Origin: Dactylonectria macrodidyma
Lineage: Eukaryota > Ascomycota > Sordariomycetes > Hypocreales > Nectriaceae
Direction: 5' to 3'
Assembly: GCA_020744425.1 (NCBI GenBank)
Contig: JAGMUV010000025.1
Location: forward strand, 1-64,000
Length of the DNA stretch: 64,000 nt
The first letter of the stretch is position 1; the number at the start of each line of letters is the position of its first letter. The position numbers were made by a program, and so were the translations under genes. Of the stretch, positions 24,605-36,724 are shown in pieces. Below the pieces are notes generated by a model. The model saw only the letters and a list, made by a program, of their open reading frames with translations, did no database searches and was not told the DNA's origin.

Positions 24605-27600
24605 TAATATCTCCTTTCTATTAGTCTTATCCTTAAGGCTATATAAATAGGCCTTATATAATTTCTAATATTAGTTTATAACTTCTTTTTATAAATATTT
24701 ATAGATATACTAATATAATACTATAGTATATAATAAAGTAAAAAGTAAAGAAAGTAATTAAAAAAATGAAAAAGATAACTAAATATAAATCTTTCTAAAA
24801 TTTTACTAAGCTTAATAGCTATATTATTAATATACCTTATACTTATTATTTTAAGCATAAAATTAAGTATTAAATAGAAGATACTAGTTATTCTAATTAT
24901 TATAAAGAATATATTTATTATAATTAGTCTTATAATAGTATTTATATAGTATCTTTATATAGAGTATTCTTTCCTTCTTAGGGTTTTTATACTAATATCT
25001 TCTTTAATAAATAGGCTAATTAATTAGTAAAAAAAGCTTATATAAGAGGAGGAGGAAGCTAGTAATTAAATTATGCTTATCTATAACTAGCTAGCTGAAC
25101 TATAGGCGTCTTTAATAATAGTAATAAACTATTTAACTTAAATTAAGAAGATTAAGAAGAAAGTAAAGGAATAGGGTTCTGATTTATTTAAGCAGAGGAT
25201 ATAGGAGTTAGATAAAGAGAATAGGGTCCTTCTTATATTAAAGGCTTATAAGAAATAACTAGTTTATAACCTAAGGTCATTAAGTATTCTAAAGGAGACT
25301 GATTAGTCTACCTTTAGTCTTAAGGGCGATTTTAATAATATTAGGTCTTTAATTAAACCTAGTATTATTAGTAAAAGTTCTTTAGTAAGCACTATATATA
25401 GGTAAGGTTTTTAGTAAGTTCTTATTAATTACTACTTTTAGAATAATTCTTTATTTAATAAAGTATTCAGTCTTATTATTCTTAATTTATATATTATAAA
25501 TTTCTTTAATTTTATATTCTTTTAGTCTTTTAACCTTAGTCTTATATTTATTATTATACTTAGTATAAATTATATCTTTTATAGTCTTAAGGAGTAAGAT
25601 ATAAAAGACTAAGTAAAGTCTGATTTTTAATAGTAAGTCTAACTAATAATTATTTTCTAAGATTTTTTTAATAATTTTATAAGGTCTGATATATTTATAG
25701 TCTAGTTTTTTATTTTCTTATTTTATTTTAATGTTTTTTATAGTAAGGTATACTATATCTCCTTTTTAAAAGGATAGTCCCTTTATCTATTTTTTATTAT
25801 AGTATTTTTTTATTTAGTTTCTAATAAATTTAAGTTTAATCCTTATTTCTTTATATAGATTTTTTAATTTTTCTAATATAAGAATGGCTTTAGGAATAAT
25901 TAATTTATTATAACTTGCTTTATAAGTATTAGGAGTAAATCTAAAGTTAGTATAAACTAGAGTGAGTTTCATACTTTTATAAATAGCTATATTATAGCTT
26001 AATTATACAGTTAGTAGCTTTTTAACTTAATCATTTTATTTATAATTAATATAGTATTAAAAGTATTATTTTAGTATTTAATTCATCCTTTTAGTCTATC
26101 TATTAGTCTATAGTTAGAAAGCTATTAAAAGTTAGTAGTTTAATCCTAAATAGTCTATTAATGCTTACTAAAACTTAAAAGTGAATAAAGGTCTTCTATT
26201 AGAAAGAATTTCTAAAAGTAGCTTATAAGTACTAATAATATTTCTTAAGAAGATATAAGCAAATTACTCTATATCTATTAATTCCTAATAGAGTATAAAA
26301 TAGAAAAACTTTATAAGTCTATTTATAATAATAAAAATGCTATTATAAAGAGTTCTAATTATAAAATCTTCTAATAGAAGTAGCTTTATAATAAAATCTA
26401 TTATAATAAAGTCTTATAGTTATATTATAACTAATAAGGGTTATAATTCTCTATATAGTTTATAGTATTATACTTTAGTTTTTATATAAAGGTTATATTA
26501 TTAAATAATAGTTTAAATTATTACTTTTATCTTAAAGAATTTATAAGTCATTCTAACTCTATTAAGAGTTTTATTAACTCCTTAATGTTTATATAGTAGA
26601 TATTTATAGATTTCTTATATAAGTTTATACTATAATTCTTTAAGAACTTACTACTTCTTTATTTATTTATTTTTAAGTAGTGTATTATTATACTCTTAGA
26701 TTTATCTAAGTAGTAAGTTTCCTTATTTTACTAAGTATTATATTATAGTAATTATTCTAAAGATATATAATTAGTCCTTAGAGCATTTAGAGTATTATAC
26801 TATTAAGTCCTTTATAGTCTTATATATATTTTCTATTTTATAGAATTCTTCTATTTATATAATGGCTTAAATAAGTATTTTATTATATACTTAGTTATAA
26901 TAGTATTATATAAGGTAATTCTTTATATTATTTAGTATAATAATCCTACTATCTTTGCTTTATTTAATATGCCTTTTCTAAGAGTGGCTACTAGTAATTT
27001 AGTTAAATCAGTAATTATCTAATTCTTCTAGCTTTCTTAAGTATTCTATTAGTAGTTATTTTAATAAGTAATACTTTAAGCATTCTTTAATTATATTATA
27101 AAGTATCTTATTAAGTCTATAAGTTTAATACATTCTTATAATATACTATTATAATATATTAATATCTTTATTATATAGTCTTTCTATATATAAGTCTTAT
27201 ACTATTTAGTATTAAAAGCTATTAGAGATAATAATAAGTCTATTCTTATATATAATTTTTTTAGTATAATCTTAAGCTTAGTCTATTTAATAGAATACTA
27301 GTCTATCATTTTAAATTAGTTCTAAGTATTCTAACTATAAAAGTATTATTCCTTTCTAAGCTTTTATAATAAATTTCTATTTTAAGTATCCTTTAAGTAT
27401 AAAGTATAAGAATTATTTATTAACTATTCTTTTACTATTATTAAAGTCATATTATTAACTAATAGTATTAGCTCTTCTATTCTTTAAGCTTTTATAATAA
27501 ATAATAGTATAATCAAATTCTAAAAGGTATTTAGTATATTATAATTATTATCTACTAAGTTCTTAAGTAATAGTAAAGTATAAGATATTCTTATAATCTA

Positions 27601-30600
27601 TATAGACCTTAATCTTATATTTACTTTTTAAGAAGTAATATTAGAATTCTTTAAAAGTATTAATAATTATAAAGAATTCTTTATTATAAATAAGGTAGTT
27701 AAGTTTTATACTATGCATTTTATAAGAAAAGAAGGTAATAAAGTATAATACTCTATTATTATCTTATTATCTGATTTAAGTGCTTTATATAAAGTCTAAA
27801 GAGTCTATTTCTAACTTAATTTCTTATTTAGAGTTAAAAGTTACTAAGATAGGTTTATTTAAAATAATTTCTTTAATTTTATTAAATGCATTTTCTATAA
27901 TAGTATTCTATTTAAATTCTACTCCTTTTTATATAAGGTTAGTAAGTAATATAATATATTTACTAAATCCTTTAATAAACTTTTAGTAATAGTTAGTAAA
28001 TCTAAAGAAGGCTTATACTTCTATAATATTTATTAATTTTAGCTATTTACTAACTATAATAATTTTCTTTAGATCTATCTTAATCTTATTATAAAAGATT
28101 ATATATCTAAGAAATTCTACTTTTAAAATATAGAAATGACTTTTCTTTAGTTTAACTAATAACCTATAGTCTTATAGTACTTATAGTACTTTATAAATAT
28201 ACTTAGTATATTCTTCTTCTATTTTAAAGAAAATAAGAATATTATTTAAATAATATATAATAAATATATTAAAGTATTTATATAGTATATTATTAATTAT
28301 TTATTAAAATATAGCTAATATATTTATAAGTCTGAAAGGTATAATAAAGTATTTATATAGTCTAAACTTTATTCTAAAGGCAGTTTTCTATTTATATCCT
28401 TTTTTAATATAAATAAGGCTATATGTATTTTTAAGATCTAATACTATAAAGAACTTCATTCTATAAAGTCAGTCTTTAAGCTTTATAATAAGTAATAATA
28501 AGGTTCGATCTTTTAATATAATATTATTTAAATAGTAGTAGTCTATAATAAGTTAGAGTTTGCTATTCTTTTTAAGAATAAATATAATTAGATAGCTAAC
28601 TAAGGACTTTAATATTTTAATATATCCTTTATATAGTATATCTTTAATATATTCTTTAAGCATTTATAATTATATTTTATTAAGGTTAAAAATCTTATAG
28701 AATATAAGTAATATTCTATCTTTTAGTATAATTTTATAATCTTATTAACTAAATTCTAATAGTCCTATCTTAAGTTCTTCTATAAAGAGCTTTTTATAAA
28801 TATAGTACTATACTAATACGTTCTTAAGCCTATTATCTTTAGGATTTTCTTATTATTCTTTTTTCTATTTCTTAAGGTCTTTATTTATTTCTTTAAACTA
28901 TTATTAAAAGTATCTAATTATCCTTTAGAATATATTTTTCTTACCTTTTTAGTATTTATATTATATTCTTATTAAGGGTAATAAAGTATCTATTATTTCC
29001 TTATATAAATTCTTACCTTTACTATCTTTAGAAGTTAAGATTAAAGATTCTCCTTCTTTTAAGTTACTTTTATTATTATTAAGAAGTATATTATTATTAT
29101 TAACTAGTACTTAGCTAGTTCTTTAGTTAATATATAGATTATATTTTCTTAACTATAAGTACTTAAGTATAATATTATAATACTTTATTAAAATAATATT
29201 AAAAATAATACTTTAATTCTTTTTATTAATAAAAACCTTTAAATAATTAAGTTTTTTAATAATTTATCTATTTTTATAATTAAATATATTACCTTTAAAG
29301 TTATATAGTATATAAACTTCCTTTTTATATTTTTATAATAGCTTTAGCTTATTAACTACCTTAAGATTAATATAGTCTGCTTTAGCTTTACTATTTATTA
29401 ATATAGTAAGTTATATACTATTAACTTACACTTTTAACTTAAGTATTTTTCATTTAATTACTATTTATATTATATATAGAGCTTTTAATAGAAGTGATTT
29501 TCTTTTTATATTATTACTTATTTATCGCTCTTCTATAAGTAGTGTTTATTATTTTTTATTAATAGTGCTTATATTCACTTAGTATAGTTAGTTATTAGGT
29601 CTTTTTATTTATCTTATTATATATACTATAGGTTAATCTTAGCTTAAGTATGAATTAAGTAGTCTTTTTTATTATATTATATTAGGTTTACTAATCCTTT
29701 AATATATTCTAAAGAGAAAAACTTATTAGAATATTCTAAAATTATAATTCTATTAATAGATCTAAAAATTTTTATTTAATAGCCTTTAATTTTATTATAA
29801 AAGTATAATATAATTATTAAATAATCTTCTAATTATATAAAAAAGTAATCATTCTTTTACTTATTATAAATATATTTTTTATAATATAGGTTATAATATA
29901 AGATTTATATAAGTTTATAATATTAAAGGTTATTTATTTTAATATAAGAGTTATTTAAGAACTTTCTTTAAAGTATTTCTTTATTATTTTATACTTTAAA
30001 TCTTAATTAAATATAAATATAGAGATCCTCTTTAGCTTAGGGTTCTTATCTTTTTCTAACTATTTACTAATATTAATCTTTATTACTTATCTATATGCAG
30101 ATTCCTTATAAGTCGATTTCCGCTATATTCTACTATTCCTTTACTTCTATTAGGGACTCTTTATACTCCTTATAGTAAGGGTCTGCTCATTCTTTATTAT
30201 TACTATTCGGGTATTTGTTTATAAGTATAAGGATAAGTTCTAATTCCTGACTGAGTTTATTTAAGAAGTGATAGGTCTTTAAGCACTATCTGCCTTTTAT
30301 AGTTCTATTTCATAAGGGTTTATAGTGCTTATTAGTATTAGTATCTTATTATTTATTACTTTACTTAGGTTTCTTATTATTATAGAGCTTATTCTAGACT
30401 TATTTGCCTTTTTTAGAAAATAATACTAAGCATTCGTTTTTTATATAACTAGTTTATTAATAGTTATAGTTATTATTTGTTTATATAGCTCGGGTCTTAG
30501 GTAACTAGAAGGTTATGCTGGATGCACTTCTTAGTTAGCTATAGTCTACTTAGATTTAGTTTGGCTATCTATTGGGGATTTCTTCTTTAACTTTCTTTTA

Positions 30601-32078
30601 ATAAGATTCGCTATCTTTTAGGATAGGTGCGAATCGTATATATCTATTGCCTTTCTTAATTATAATAAGGATTTTTCTATTTACTGTGTTTTTCAGAGGT
30701 CAGCCTTCTAGAATAGAGTCCTATTATTTATTAGCTTCCCTAGTTACTTTATGTTTAGTGTAATGTCTTTAGGCACTTTTGCCTTTGCGTATTAAGCATG
30801 CTTATTTTTCTTCTAGTATTTCCTTTACTAATCATTATACTTATTTGCTTTAGTAAGCTTCTCTTCTAGCTTTGATTTTATCTTATTATTTAATAGTCTT
30901 AAGTTTAGATTTAAAGTTAATTATATTTTCTCTAGCTTTACTAAATATACTATAATAATTACTTCTAATTATAATAAGAGTCTTAGATAAGTATTAGTAA
31001 TTAGTAGATCAGAGGTTCTTACTTTCTAGTATAGGCTTATGCTTTTAATTTATCTTAAAGCTCTAATACTTATTTTTAAAGTATTCTATCTTATTATAAT
31101 TCTAATACTTAACCTTAAAATAATCTTACTAAGCTGCTCTAAATTCTATAAGTCTGGCTTAAGTTCTATAAAAAGTATTAACCTAATTCTTATTTTTTTA
31201 ATTATCTTAGTTCTTAGAGTAGTATAGATTATAATTATTTCTTTAGCCTCTTTATTAATTCTTAGCCTTCTCTTTTTATCTTTTATACTATTATTTATTA
31301 ATCTTAATAGTTATAGTAATATACTTAGTAAATATATTAAGTCAGTTAGCTTTATATAGCTTATCCTTAACTTCTTCTTTAAGTCTTTAGTAAAAGATTT
31401 TTATAAGTATATTATTATTCTATTCTAACTTAAAGGTGATTTATTAGAATATAATAGTATAAGTAGTAGTAGATTGGATTTACTTAATCTTATAGATCTT
31501 AGTTATTACCTGCCTTTTTTTATTAATTATATTAAAAGTATTTTTAATTACTTTTTTAAAATTCTCTTAATTTATAAAGATATTAATAGTATCTTAGTCT
31601 TAGCTTATTTTATTATTATTTAAAAAGTCCTTTATAATTAGTTTAAATTAGTCTTTAATATTCTTAATTATTAAATTATTTATAAATAGTAAGTATACTT
31701 TAGATAATATAAGATATTATAAGAAGAATTAGAAGTATCCTTTTATTTTAATAATAAATAGAATTATATTACTTAGTAAACTATTAAATAGTTTAAGCTT
31801 TAATAGCTTAATCATTTCTCTTAGGTTATAGTTATTATTTATAGTTATAATAATTATTATAATTAGTTAATTTTATACTTATTATTATAAGGTTTAAATA
31901 AAGGCATAAAGTTATTAGACCTTTATTATTATTTTAATATTACTTAATAAGGTTATATATACTAATAGTATAAGCATACTACTTAGAGTAATAAGAGTTC
32001 GGTTTATTCTAAATATACTAATAGTATAAAGTATTACTTAAGTTAATATAATAATATATTAAATAAGAGCTATTAATA

Positions 32079-32461
32079 TATAATAGTTAGGCTTATACTA
32101 AGGCTTTAGAATAAGTCTAAAGTATATAGTATTTATAATTAAATAGATTAAAGACATTATAATAAATAATATAGATTATAATTTAATAATAGTAAAATAG
32201 TAAATTTAATATAATTAAGTATATTAATAATTAATAAGGCTATCTTTATAAAAGTACTAAATGAATATACTTATATATTAAAGTAGTCTTAATAGATTAT
32301 AGTTTAAGATCGTAATCCATTTCTTAGGATTATAGTTAAGGATTATAATCTATTATTAGAATTATAGTTTAGAATCATGATCTAACGGAATTAGTTAGAA
32401 ATTGGCGGGGTGGGTATGCTTTAATTAATATTACGTGGTCTATGCAGACCGGGCTGTGATA
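32079..32461 (-). repeat. LTR (5' LTR in coding orientation)
   Basis: It has the same length as its partner (383 bp). It contains a GC-rich relic near 32,400-32,460 (GGCGGGGTGGGTATGC, then GACCGGGCTGTGATA) that shows the pre-RIP sequence of the LTR end. Confidence 0.88.
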
Positions 32462-32518
32462 TGTATAATATAAGTAGGACACTCGCTTGTTTAGAACATT
32501 CGCTTATTATATACGTTA

Positions 32519-32935
32519 TACTTCTTTAAAAATAATTAATAATTTAAAAACTAAATTAAAAATAAATAATACTTTTTATAATAACTAATAATAAAACTAA
32601 TAATTAAAATATTTTAAAAAAATAGTATTCTTTAAGTTATTAGCTAATATTAATAAAGAGTAAATAATATAAGTTATAAATAATATAGTTATTATTAATA
32701 TATAAAAGGACTGAGATAGAAGGATGTAATAGAAGGAGGTTCTACTAATAAGTTCTAAAGGAGGAGGGATAAGAGTTTATCTATAACTAGGTTAACTAAT
32801 CAATCGAGTCCTTCGTTTTATAATAACTTAAGCAATGCAAATACGTAACTCTATAGAAATGCAGTAATAAGGAATGCAGTAATGTAAAAACAAAAGTCTG
32901 AATAGCGGTTTTAATAGCGAGCTTTTAATAGTATT
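32519..32935 (+). repeat. Repeat sharing the 1.1-kb family right end
   Basis: Sequence from about 32,690 to 32,935 carries the family right end: GGAGGAGGGATAAGAG, then AATCGAGTCC, then AAAAGTCTGAATAGCGGTTT ending in TAATAGCG. The stretch 32,519-32,690 matches the reverse of 16,530-16,690 instead. So it is another copy of the composite repeat at 16,259-16,842. Confidence 0.6.
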
Positions 32936-33410
32936 TTATTTATAAACTAGTAATTAAATAAAAAAAATAAATTAAATTATAAAGTACTATTTATACTATT
33001 TTATTAATATAGTTTAAATAATATAATTAGTATTATTTTAAATAGTTTAATTTATAAGTAATAGTATAAAAATATTATTATAAAAATATCTCCTTTTTAA
33101 GCTTTATTAAAATACTATTTAAATCTATAAGTAAATATTAAAAATAATATTTTAAAAGAAGAGATTCTTAAAGTAAGAACTAAGATTATAAAGCTTATAA
33201 TTCGATAAAAAGAAATAAAAGCTTATTAATATAATACTATTAAAATATAAATAAAATATTATAATAAATACTATAAAGAGATAACTTTATATAAAAGTAA
33301 CTTTATAGGTCTAATTATAAAGAACTTTAAATTAAAAGAGAGAAAAAAAAAACTAATACTTTAGTTTATGAGCCTATTTAAAATCCTTAAAATAATTAAA
33401 AAGTAAATAT
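32936..33410. other. AT-rich border sequence, nothing recognised
   Basis: RIP-type AT-rich sequence with no repeat end, frame or motif that I can assign. It ends abruptly near 33,410, where base composition becomes normal. Confidence 0.6.
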
Positions 33411-33470
33411 ATAAGCTAGCACTCCAATGCATCAGCAGGTGCTCTACTGCGGTAGGTGTAACGATGATAA

Positions 33471-34349
33471 AGGACGAGGATTGACATAGTACTTGTTGCT
33501 GACACTAGTTATACAGACGACAGCACGTCCATGAAGCGCGAAGGCCGCTGGGACTCCCAGAACCAGCTCATCAATCGAATCGCCCGGGTCACCACCCGTA
33601 TTCTCCCCGAAGGCGAAGGCATTTACATGCGTTATATCAACCAGCAGATCCCCAACTCCGACAGCCTCAAATTCAAGGATCTACTCGATGTCGTCAAGCC
33701 ACTGACGTGGGCGGTGACACCACGATCGGCACGAACCTGAAGAGCAAAGTCCTTGAGCCCTTGGTCTACAGCAAGCTGCCAAGTAATCTCAAGCGACCCC
33801 TTCTCATCCCCGTTATCACTGATGGAATGCCCGAGCCGAAACCCAAGTCGACTTTCGTTGATGCCATTGCTGAGTGCGGCGATAAGCTTGAAGCTGCTGG
33901 TCTTCCCCGCGAAAGTAAGTTTCAACGCCACATTTTCACCCTTCCACCAGGCCTTGTGTGAGCTTTGTTTTCTAACTTGTGTTCGCCGCCAGGTGTCAAG
34001 TTCATGATTGGTCAAGTCGGCTCGAACACTGCGGCAACCAAGTTCTTACAAGACATTGGCAAGGAATTAAGGATCGCAAATGTCGTGTTTGTTGCGTCGG
34101 GTAGCTGGCAATGCCCCCCCACATGTATCTCATTACGACACTGCACGACATCTGCTAACAACGCCACAGAAAAGTTGGATGTCACATCTTCAAGGTTAGA
34201 AAGTGATTGGAAAACGGATGAATGGGTAAGCATACCATGATATCTGCCCCTGTGCCGATGACACATGAATTTGCTAATGAGTCCTACTATAGCTTATCGA
34301 GACTTTGTATGCGCCCATCACGAGGAGTGAGGGTAAGAAGAAGCAGTAA
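33471..34349 (+). pseudogene. von Willebrand factor A-domain protein, truncated and frameshifted
   Basis: The fragments form one vWA domain. A MIDAS motif (DDSTSMKREGRW) is at about 33,516, GGDTTIGTNL at about 33,708 and ITDGMPEP near 33,820; these supply the usual DxSxS, Thr and Asp metal ligands. Three introns fit cleanly: 33,915-33,992, 34,101-34,169 and 34,225-34,292. The last exon ends at TAA 34,347-34,349. Between PLTW and GGDTT the frame shifts at about 33,708, where GTGGGCGG looks one G short. Upstream there is an in-frame TAA at 33,468, so the N-terminus is lost, right at the border of the AT-rich block. A sequencing error could explain the shift but not the missing start. Confidence 0.72.
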
Positions 34350-35169
34350 AGGAGGTGGTGCGAGGAGGGGGAGAGCATGGTCGCTGGTGATATGCTATCA
34401 ATGAGGAAATACGTGCCATTGGAACATTGGCCACCCTCCGATGTAGATTATATCTGCTTCAAGTGTCATGTTTAATCACCGAGCAAGGAACACCGACATG
34501 TACTCAACGCGGAATAGCAACGAGAAGGAGCTTAGTCCACCATCTAACTGATGTTGCTCTAAGTAATCACTATGAAAGCCCTTACTATTACTCACATGTT
34601 AATACAGATGCCGCCTACAGATGTGACACACCGGCAGTTCCCGCTTTCGTATCTGTCACCCCTCACATCCATGATGCTGCTAACAATTCCTTTGAGAGTG
34701 ACCAGGCGCCACATCCCGTTTTTTGTTATTGTTTTCATGTCCATATTCAGCGCGCGCACGGGGTCACACTTACTGATTATGATGTCGGCGACGCCGCCGC
34801 GACGGCAAAGCACGGGGCATCCCGATCAATTTTACCCCTCTCCTGCTCTTGGATCCAGGGCAACAAGAACAAAGAAACGAGCCAGATGTTTTTGTTGTTG
34901 TTATGTTGGAAATTCGAAAACTTTCGCCATCTGAATCTTTCATGGCATGAAAGAACCGCCCCCGGCCTACTTACCAGACTGAAAATTGGCCAAGGCTACT
35001 TTGCAACCCCGAGGCTCAAATGTTTGTTGGCTGACGACAAATTCGTCATAAAACTAGTCTCTCCAGCTCCCTTGTCCCCAATCTGAAGCTTGGAATCACC
35101 AACCTCTGACCTACTTTCTCCTCCAAAACAAACGTCACGATCGCCAGTTAGCCAGCCCTCCTACCACCC
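34350..35169. other. Intergenic, no supported gene
   Basis: This holds the 3' flank of the vWA pseudogene and the upstream region of the next gene. A 219-codon frame (34,427-35,086) has no domain, odd composition and overlapping frames on both strands, so I do not call it. The last 70 bp are C-rich with CCACC just before the next ATG. Confidence 0.55.
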
Positions 35170-35883
35170 ATGGCACCACGGGAAATACTACCGTTGATCA
35201 ACGCCAACGCTGTTCATGCCGCCGCTAAAACTGGAAGTGCCAAAAATGGGGTGAAGAAGTTCAGGTGCAACAGTCACCAAAGCGAGAGCTGGATTGACTG
35301 CCATATACTTGACTCGGATCTCATGAGCGAAGACCTACCCTCTGCCTTAGTGTCCTGCTCCGATACTGGAGCCGACCCCGCAACATCCGTCTCTCGGAAA
35401 CCCGTGGAAGTATGTAATGTTGCCAAACAGTCGTCCACGACTCACACCCTTGCCTTGGACGCTTTCATCGACGAAGTCATTTCCGAATGGTCTGAGGACT
35501 CTAAATCAGAGCAGAATCACGAACTCAGCGAACAGACAGTATCGCCACTTTCACTGCGGCAGAACCTTTTCCCAGGTGGACAAGCTCGCTTGGGGCTTCT
35601 GGGTAGCAAAGAAAATCTGTGGGAGAACTTGAGGCGACCCAACAGTATGAAAGACTCTGCTGGGAGAGAACGCAGCAAGGACAAACAACACGAAAAAGAC
35701 TTTTTTGCCCTGTCTGACTGGCTCGGACGTACTCAGAGAGTTAGAGGCGCAGACTCTGTTGAAAAAAGCTACTCTACCGGCGCCTGGGTCCTACAAGTCT
35801 TGGGCCTCTCAGTTATGCTTATTTCGTTCGTCTGTCTCGTCCTGGCAACTGCGTTTGTTTACCCAAATCTATCACGTGGATAG
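35170..35883 (+). CDS. Hypothetical protein with one C-terminal membrane helix
   Basis: A single exon of 237 codons starts in a good context (CACCCATGG). I do not recognise the family. The first roughly 200 residues are hydrophilic and rich in Ser, Glu and Asp, with no obvious fold. Residues about 206-231 (GAWVLQVLGLSVMLISFVCL and onward) form one strong hydrophobic helix that ends six residues before the stop. That layout, with no signal peptide, is typical of tail-anchored proteins facing the cytosol from the ER, nuclear or mitochondrial membrane. A role cannot be given. It is the first intact gene next to the AT-rich block. Confidence 0.6.
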   Translation: MAPREILPLINANAVHAAAKTGSAKNGVKKFRCNSHQSESWIDCHILDSDLMSEDLPSALVSCSDTGADPATSVSRKPVEVCNVAKQSSTTHTLALDAFIDEVISEWSEDSKSEQNHELSEQTVSPLSLRQNLFPGGQARLGLLGSKENLWENLRRPNSMKDSAGRERSKDKQHEKDFFALSDWLGRTQRVRGADSVEKSYSTGAWVLQVLGLSVMLISFVCLVLATAFVYPNLSRG

Positions 35884-36081
35884 TTACGGTTCTGTTTACT
35901 TTGAAACTCTTAGTCATGTATATTCCTAAGAACGCACTGAAAGCACTCTTTATCTGGTCTAATTTGGACAAAGGAATGTGTGTTCTTGGCTTCTCTTTTC
36001 TTCTTCACAGTGTTATCCATAGTCTTGTGGATATAGACTAAGCTGGGTATGGGAATTGAAATGTGTTTTTTTTTTCGTTCT

Positions 36082-36560
36082 TCATATCTTCGGGCTCGTG
36101 ATATTTGTACCTACTGAGATGGCGATGACAAGATGAACATTATGGCAAATGAGGAACAGAATATTTCCTACCACAATTTCTAGCCAACAGTTCCGCAGCG
36201 GATCTGACTTTGCCTGGAGTGTAACTGGACTCACAAGGATTGACAAACGCGTTCCATGTTTGATTAATGTTTCCTCATAAAATGAGAGTCGTTTGCCACG
36301 AACATCAGTATCATGACCTTCAACCTCAGTTGGCGCGATTGAATACAATAACACATATTTGTGATTGCAACAAAACTTGCTGCAGGATATGCATTTGGCC
36401 TCGGCAAAGGCGGATGGGACTCGCCCTGGGTCTATAGTCTTCAAGTACTTTGTGAACGTATTGGTATAAGCTGTCACGGAAAAGGTGCAGATGACTGATC
36501 CGATGGAGTCAACCACGCCCTCAGCCACTACTACCTCACTATGATCTTGGAGGCAAATGA
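36082..36560 (-). CDS. Doubtful Cys-containing ORF, possibly decayed
   Basis: An open frame runs on the minus strand from after a TGA near 36,585 to a stop at 36,082. There is no in-frame ATG near its beginning; the first possible start is a GTG at 36,528. The product would contain an EAKCISCSKFCC cluster followed by a short beta-rich-looking segment and a hydrophobic tail (GNILFLICHNVHLVIAI). The first part might continue from an upstream exon, but I found no convincing splice pair. No family can be assigned. It may be the last exon of a dying gene. Confidence 0.25.
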
Positions 36561-36724
36561 TGGTGTTTGAATAACAAATACTTTCGTTTCAACCAATGCA
36601 AGGCAGCCGGAGCGTCGTCATGTCCAGTTTGGCGAGTGTGGCGCATCACATGCCAACCTTCCAATAACGAGACAACATATACGCTGTAACTCAGTATTGC
36701 CATTTCAGGTAGCAAGGCAGTCAC

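Larger units (their letters stand above)
24222..32461 (-). mobile_element. Ty3/Gypsy LTR retrotransposon, 8.24 kb, RIP-inactivated
   Basis: Two 383-bp LTRs (24,222-24,604 and 32,079-32,461) bound the element, and TGTAT is duplicated at 24,217-24,221 and 32,462-32,466. Coding orientation is minus. A purine tract (AGAAAGGAGAT on the minus strand, about 24,605-24,618) abuts the left LTR. The RT core reads FIIYYLNNILIF near 28,225-28,265 and the integrase tail KKGDIVYLTIKNIK near 25,720-25,770. Gag should lie at 30-32 kb; mutation is lighter there, but I could not read a gag motif. Stops in every frame show it is dead. No primer-binding site was recognised. Confidence 0.88.
23848..32516. mobile_element. 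MITE, GAATGTTC subtype, split by an LTR element
   Basis: The left arm 23,848-24,221 begins ACGTATATAATAAGCGAATG and the right arm 32,462-32,516 ends CATTCGCTTATTATATACGT. Both are flanked by TA. Together, less the 5-bp duplication, the arms give about 424 bp, the family length. The break falls in the conserved TTTTAGCTGTATAGTAT box, which is intact at 23,308-23,328 in another MITE. Confidence 0.88.
1..33410. other. RIP-type AT-rich transposon compartment
   Basis: The whole stretch is very AT-rich and has almost no open frames longer than 60 codons. The remaining GC sits in repeat ends that are still recognisable. Copies of the same repeat differ mainly by C-to-T and G-to-A changes, and transposon protein motifs read through with Asp-to-Asn changes and stops, which is the mark of RIP. 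No host gene is visible. The border to normal composition lies at about 33,410. Compartment and RIP are seen in the sequence; a heterochromatic state is inferred. Confidence 0.92.

Noticed and set aside
27780..27986. 68-codon frame in the LTR element
   Set aside because: It is on the strand opposite to the retroelement coding direction; AT-rich chance frame.
31039..31227. 62-codon hydrophobic frame
   Set aside because: Chance Leu/Ile-rich frame in AT-rich DNA within the LTR element.
34427..35086. 219-codon open frame
   Set aside because: It has no domain, no codon pattern like the neighbours, several overlapping frames on both strands, and a first codon that is not ATG in context.
36082..36528. 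Cytokine-like (IL-17-type) cystine-knot similarity of the Cys-cluster ORF
   Set aside because: The resemblance is limited to a short EAKC..C stretch; the later cysteines and a signal peptide are missing.
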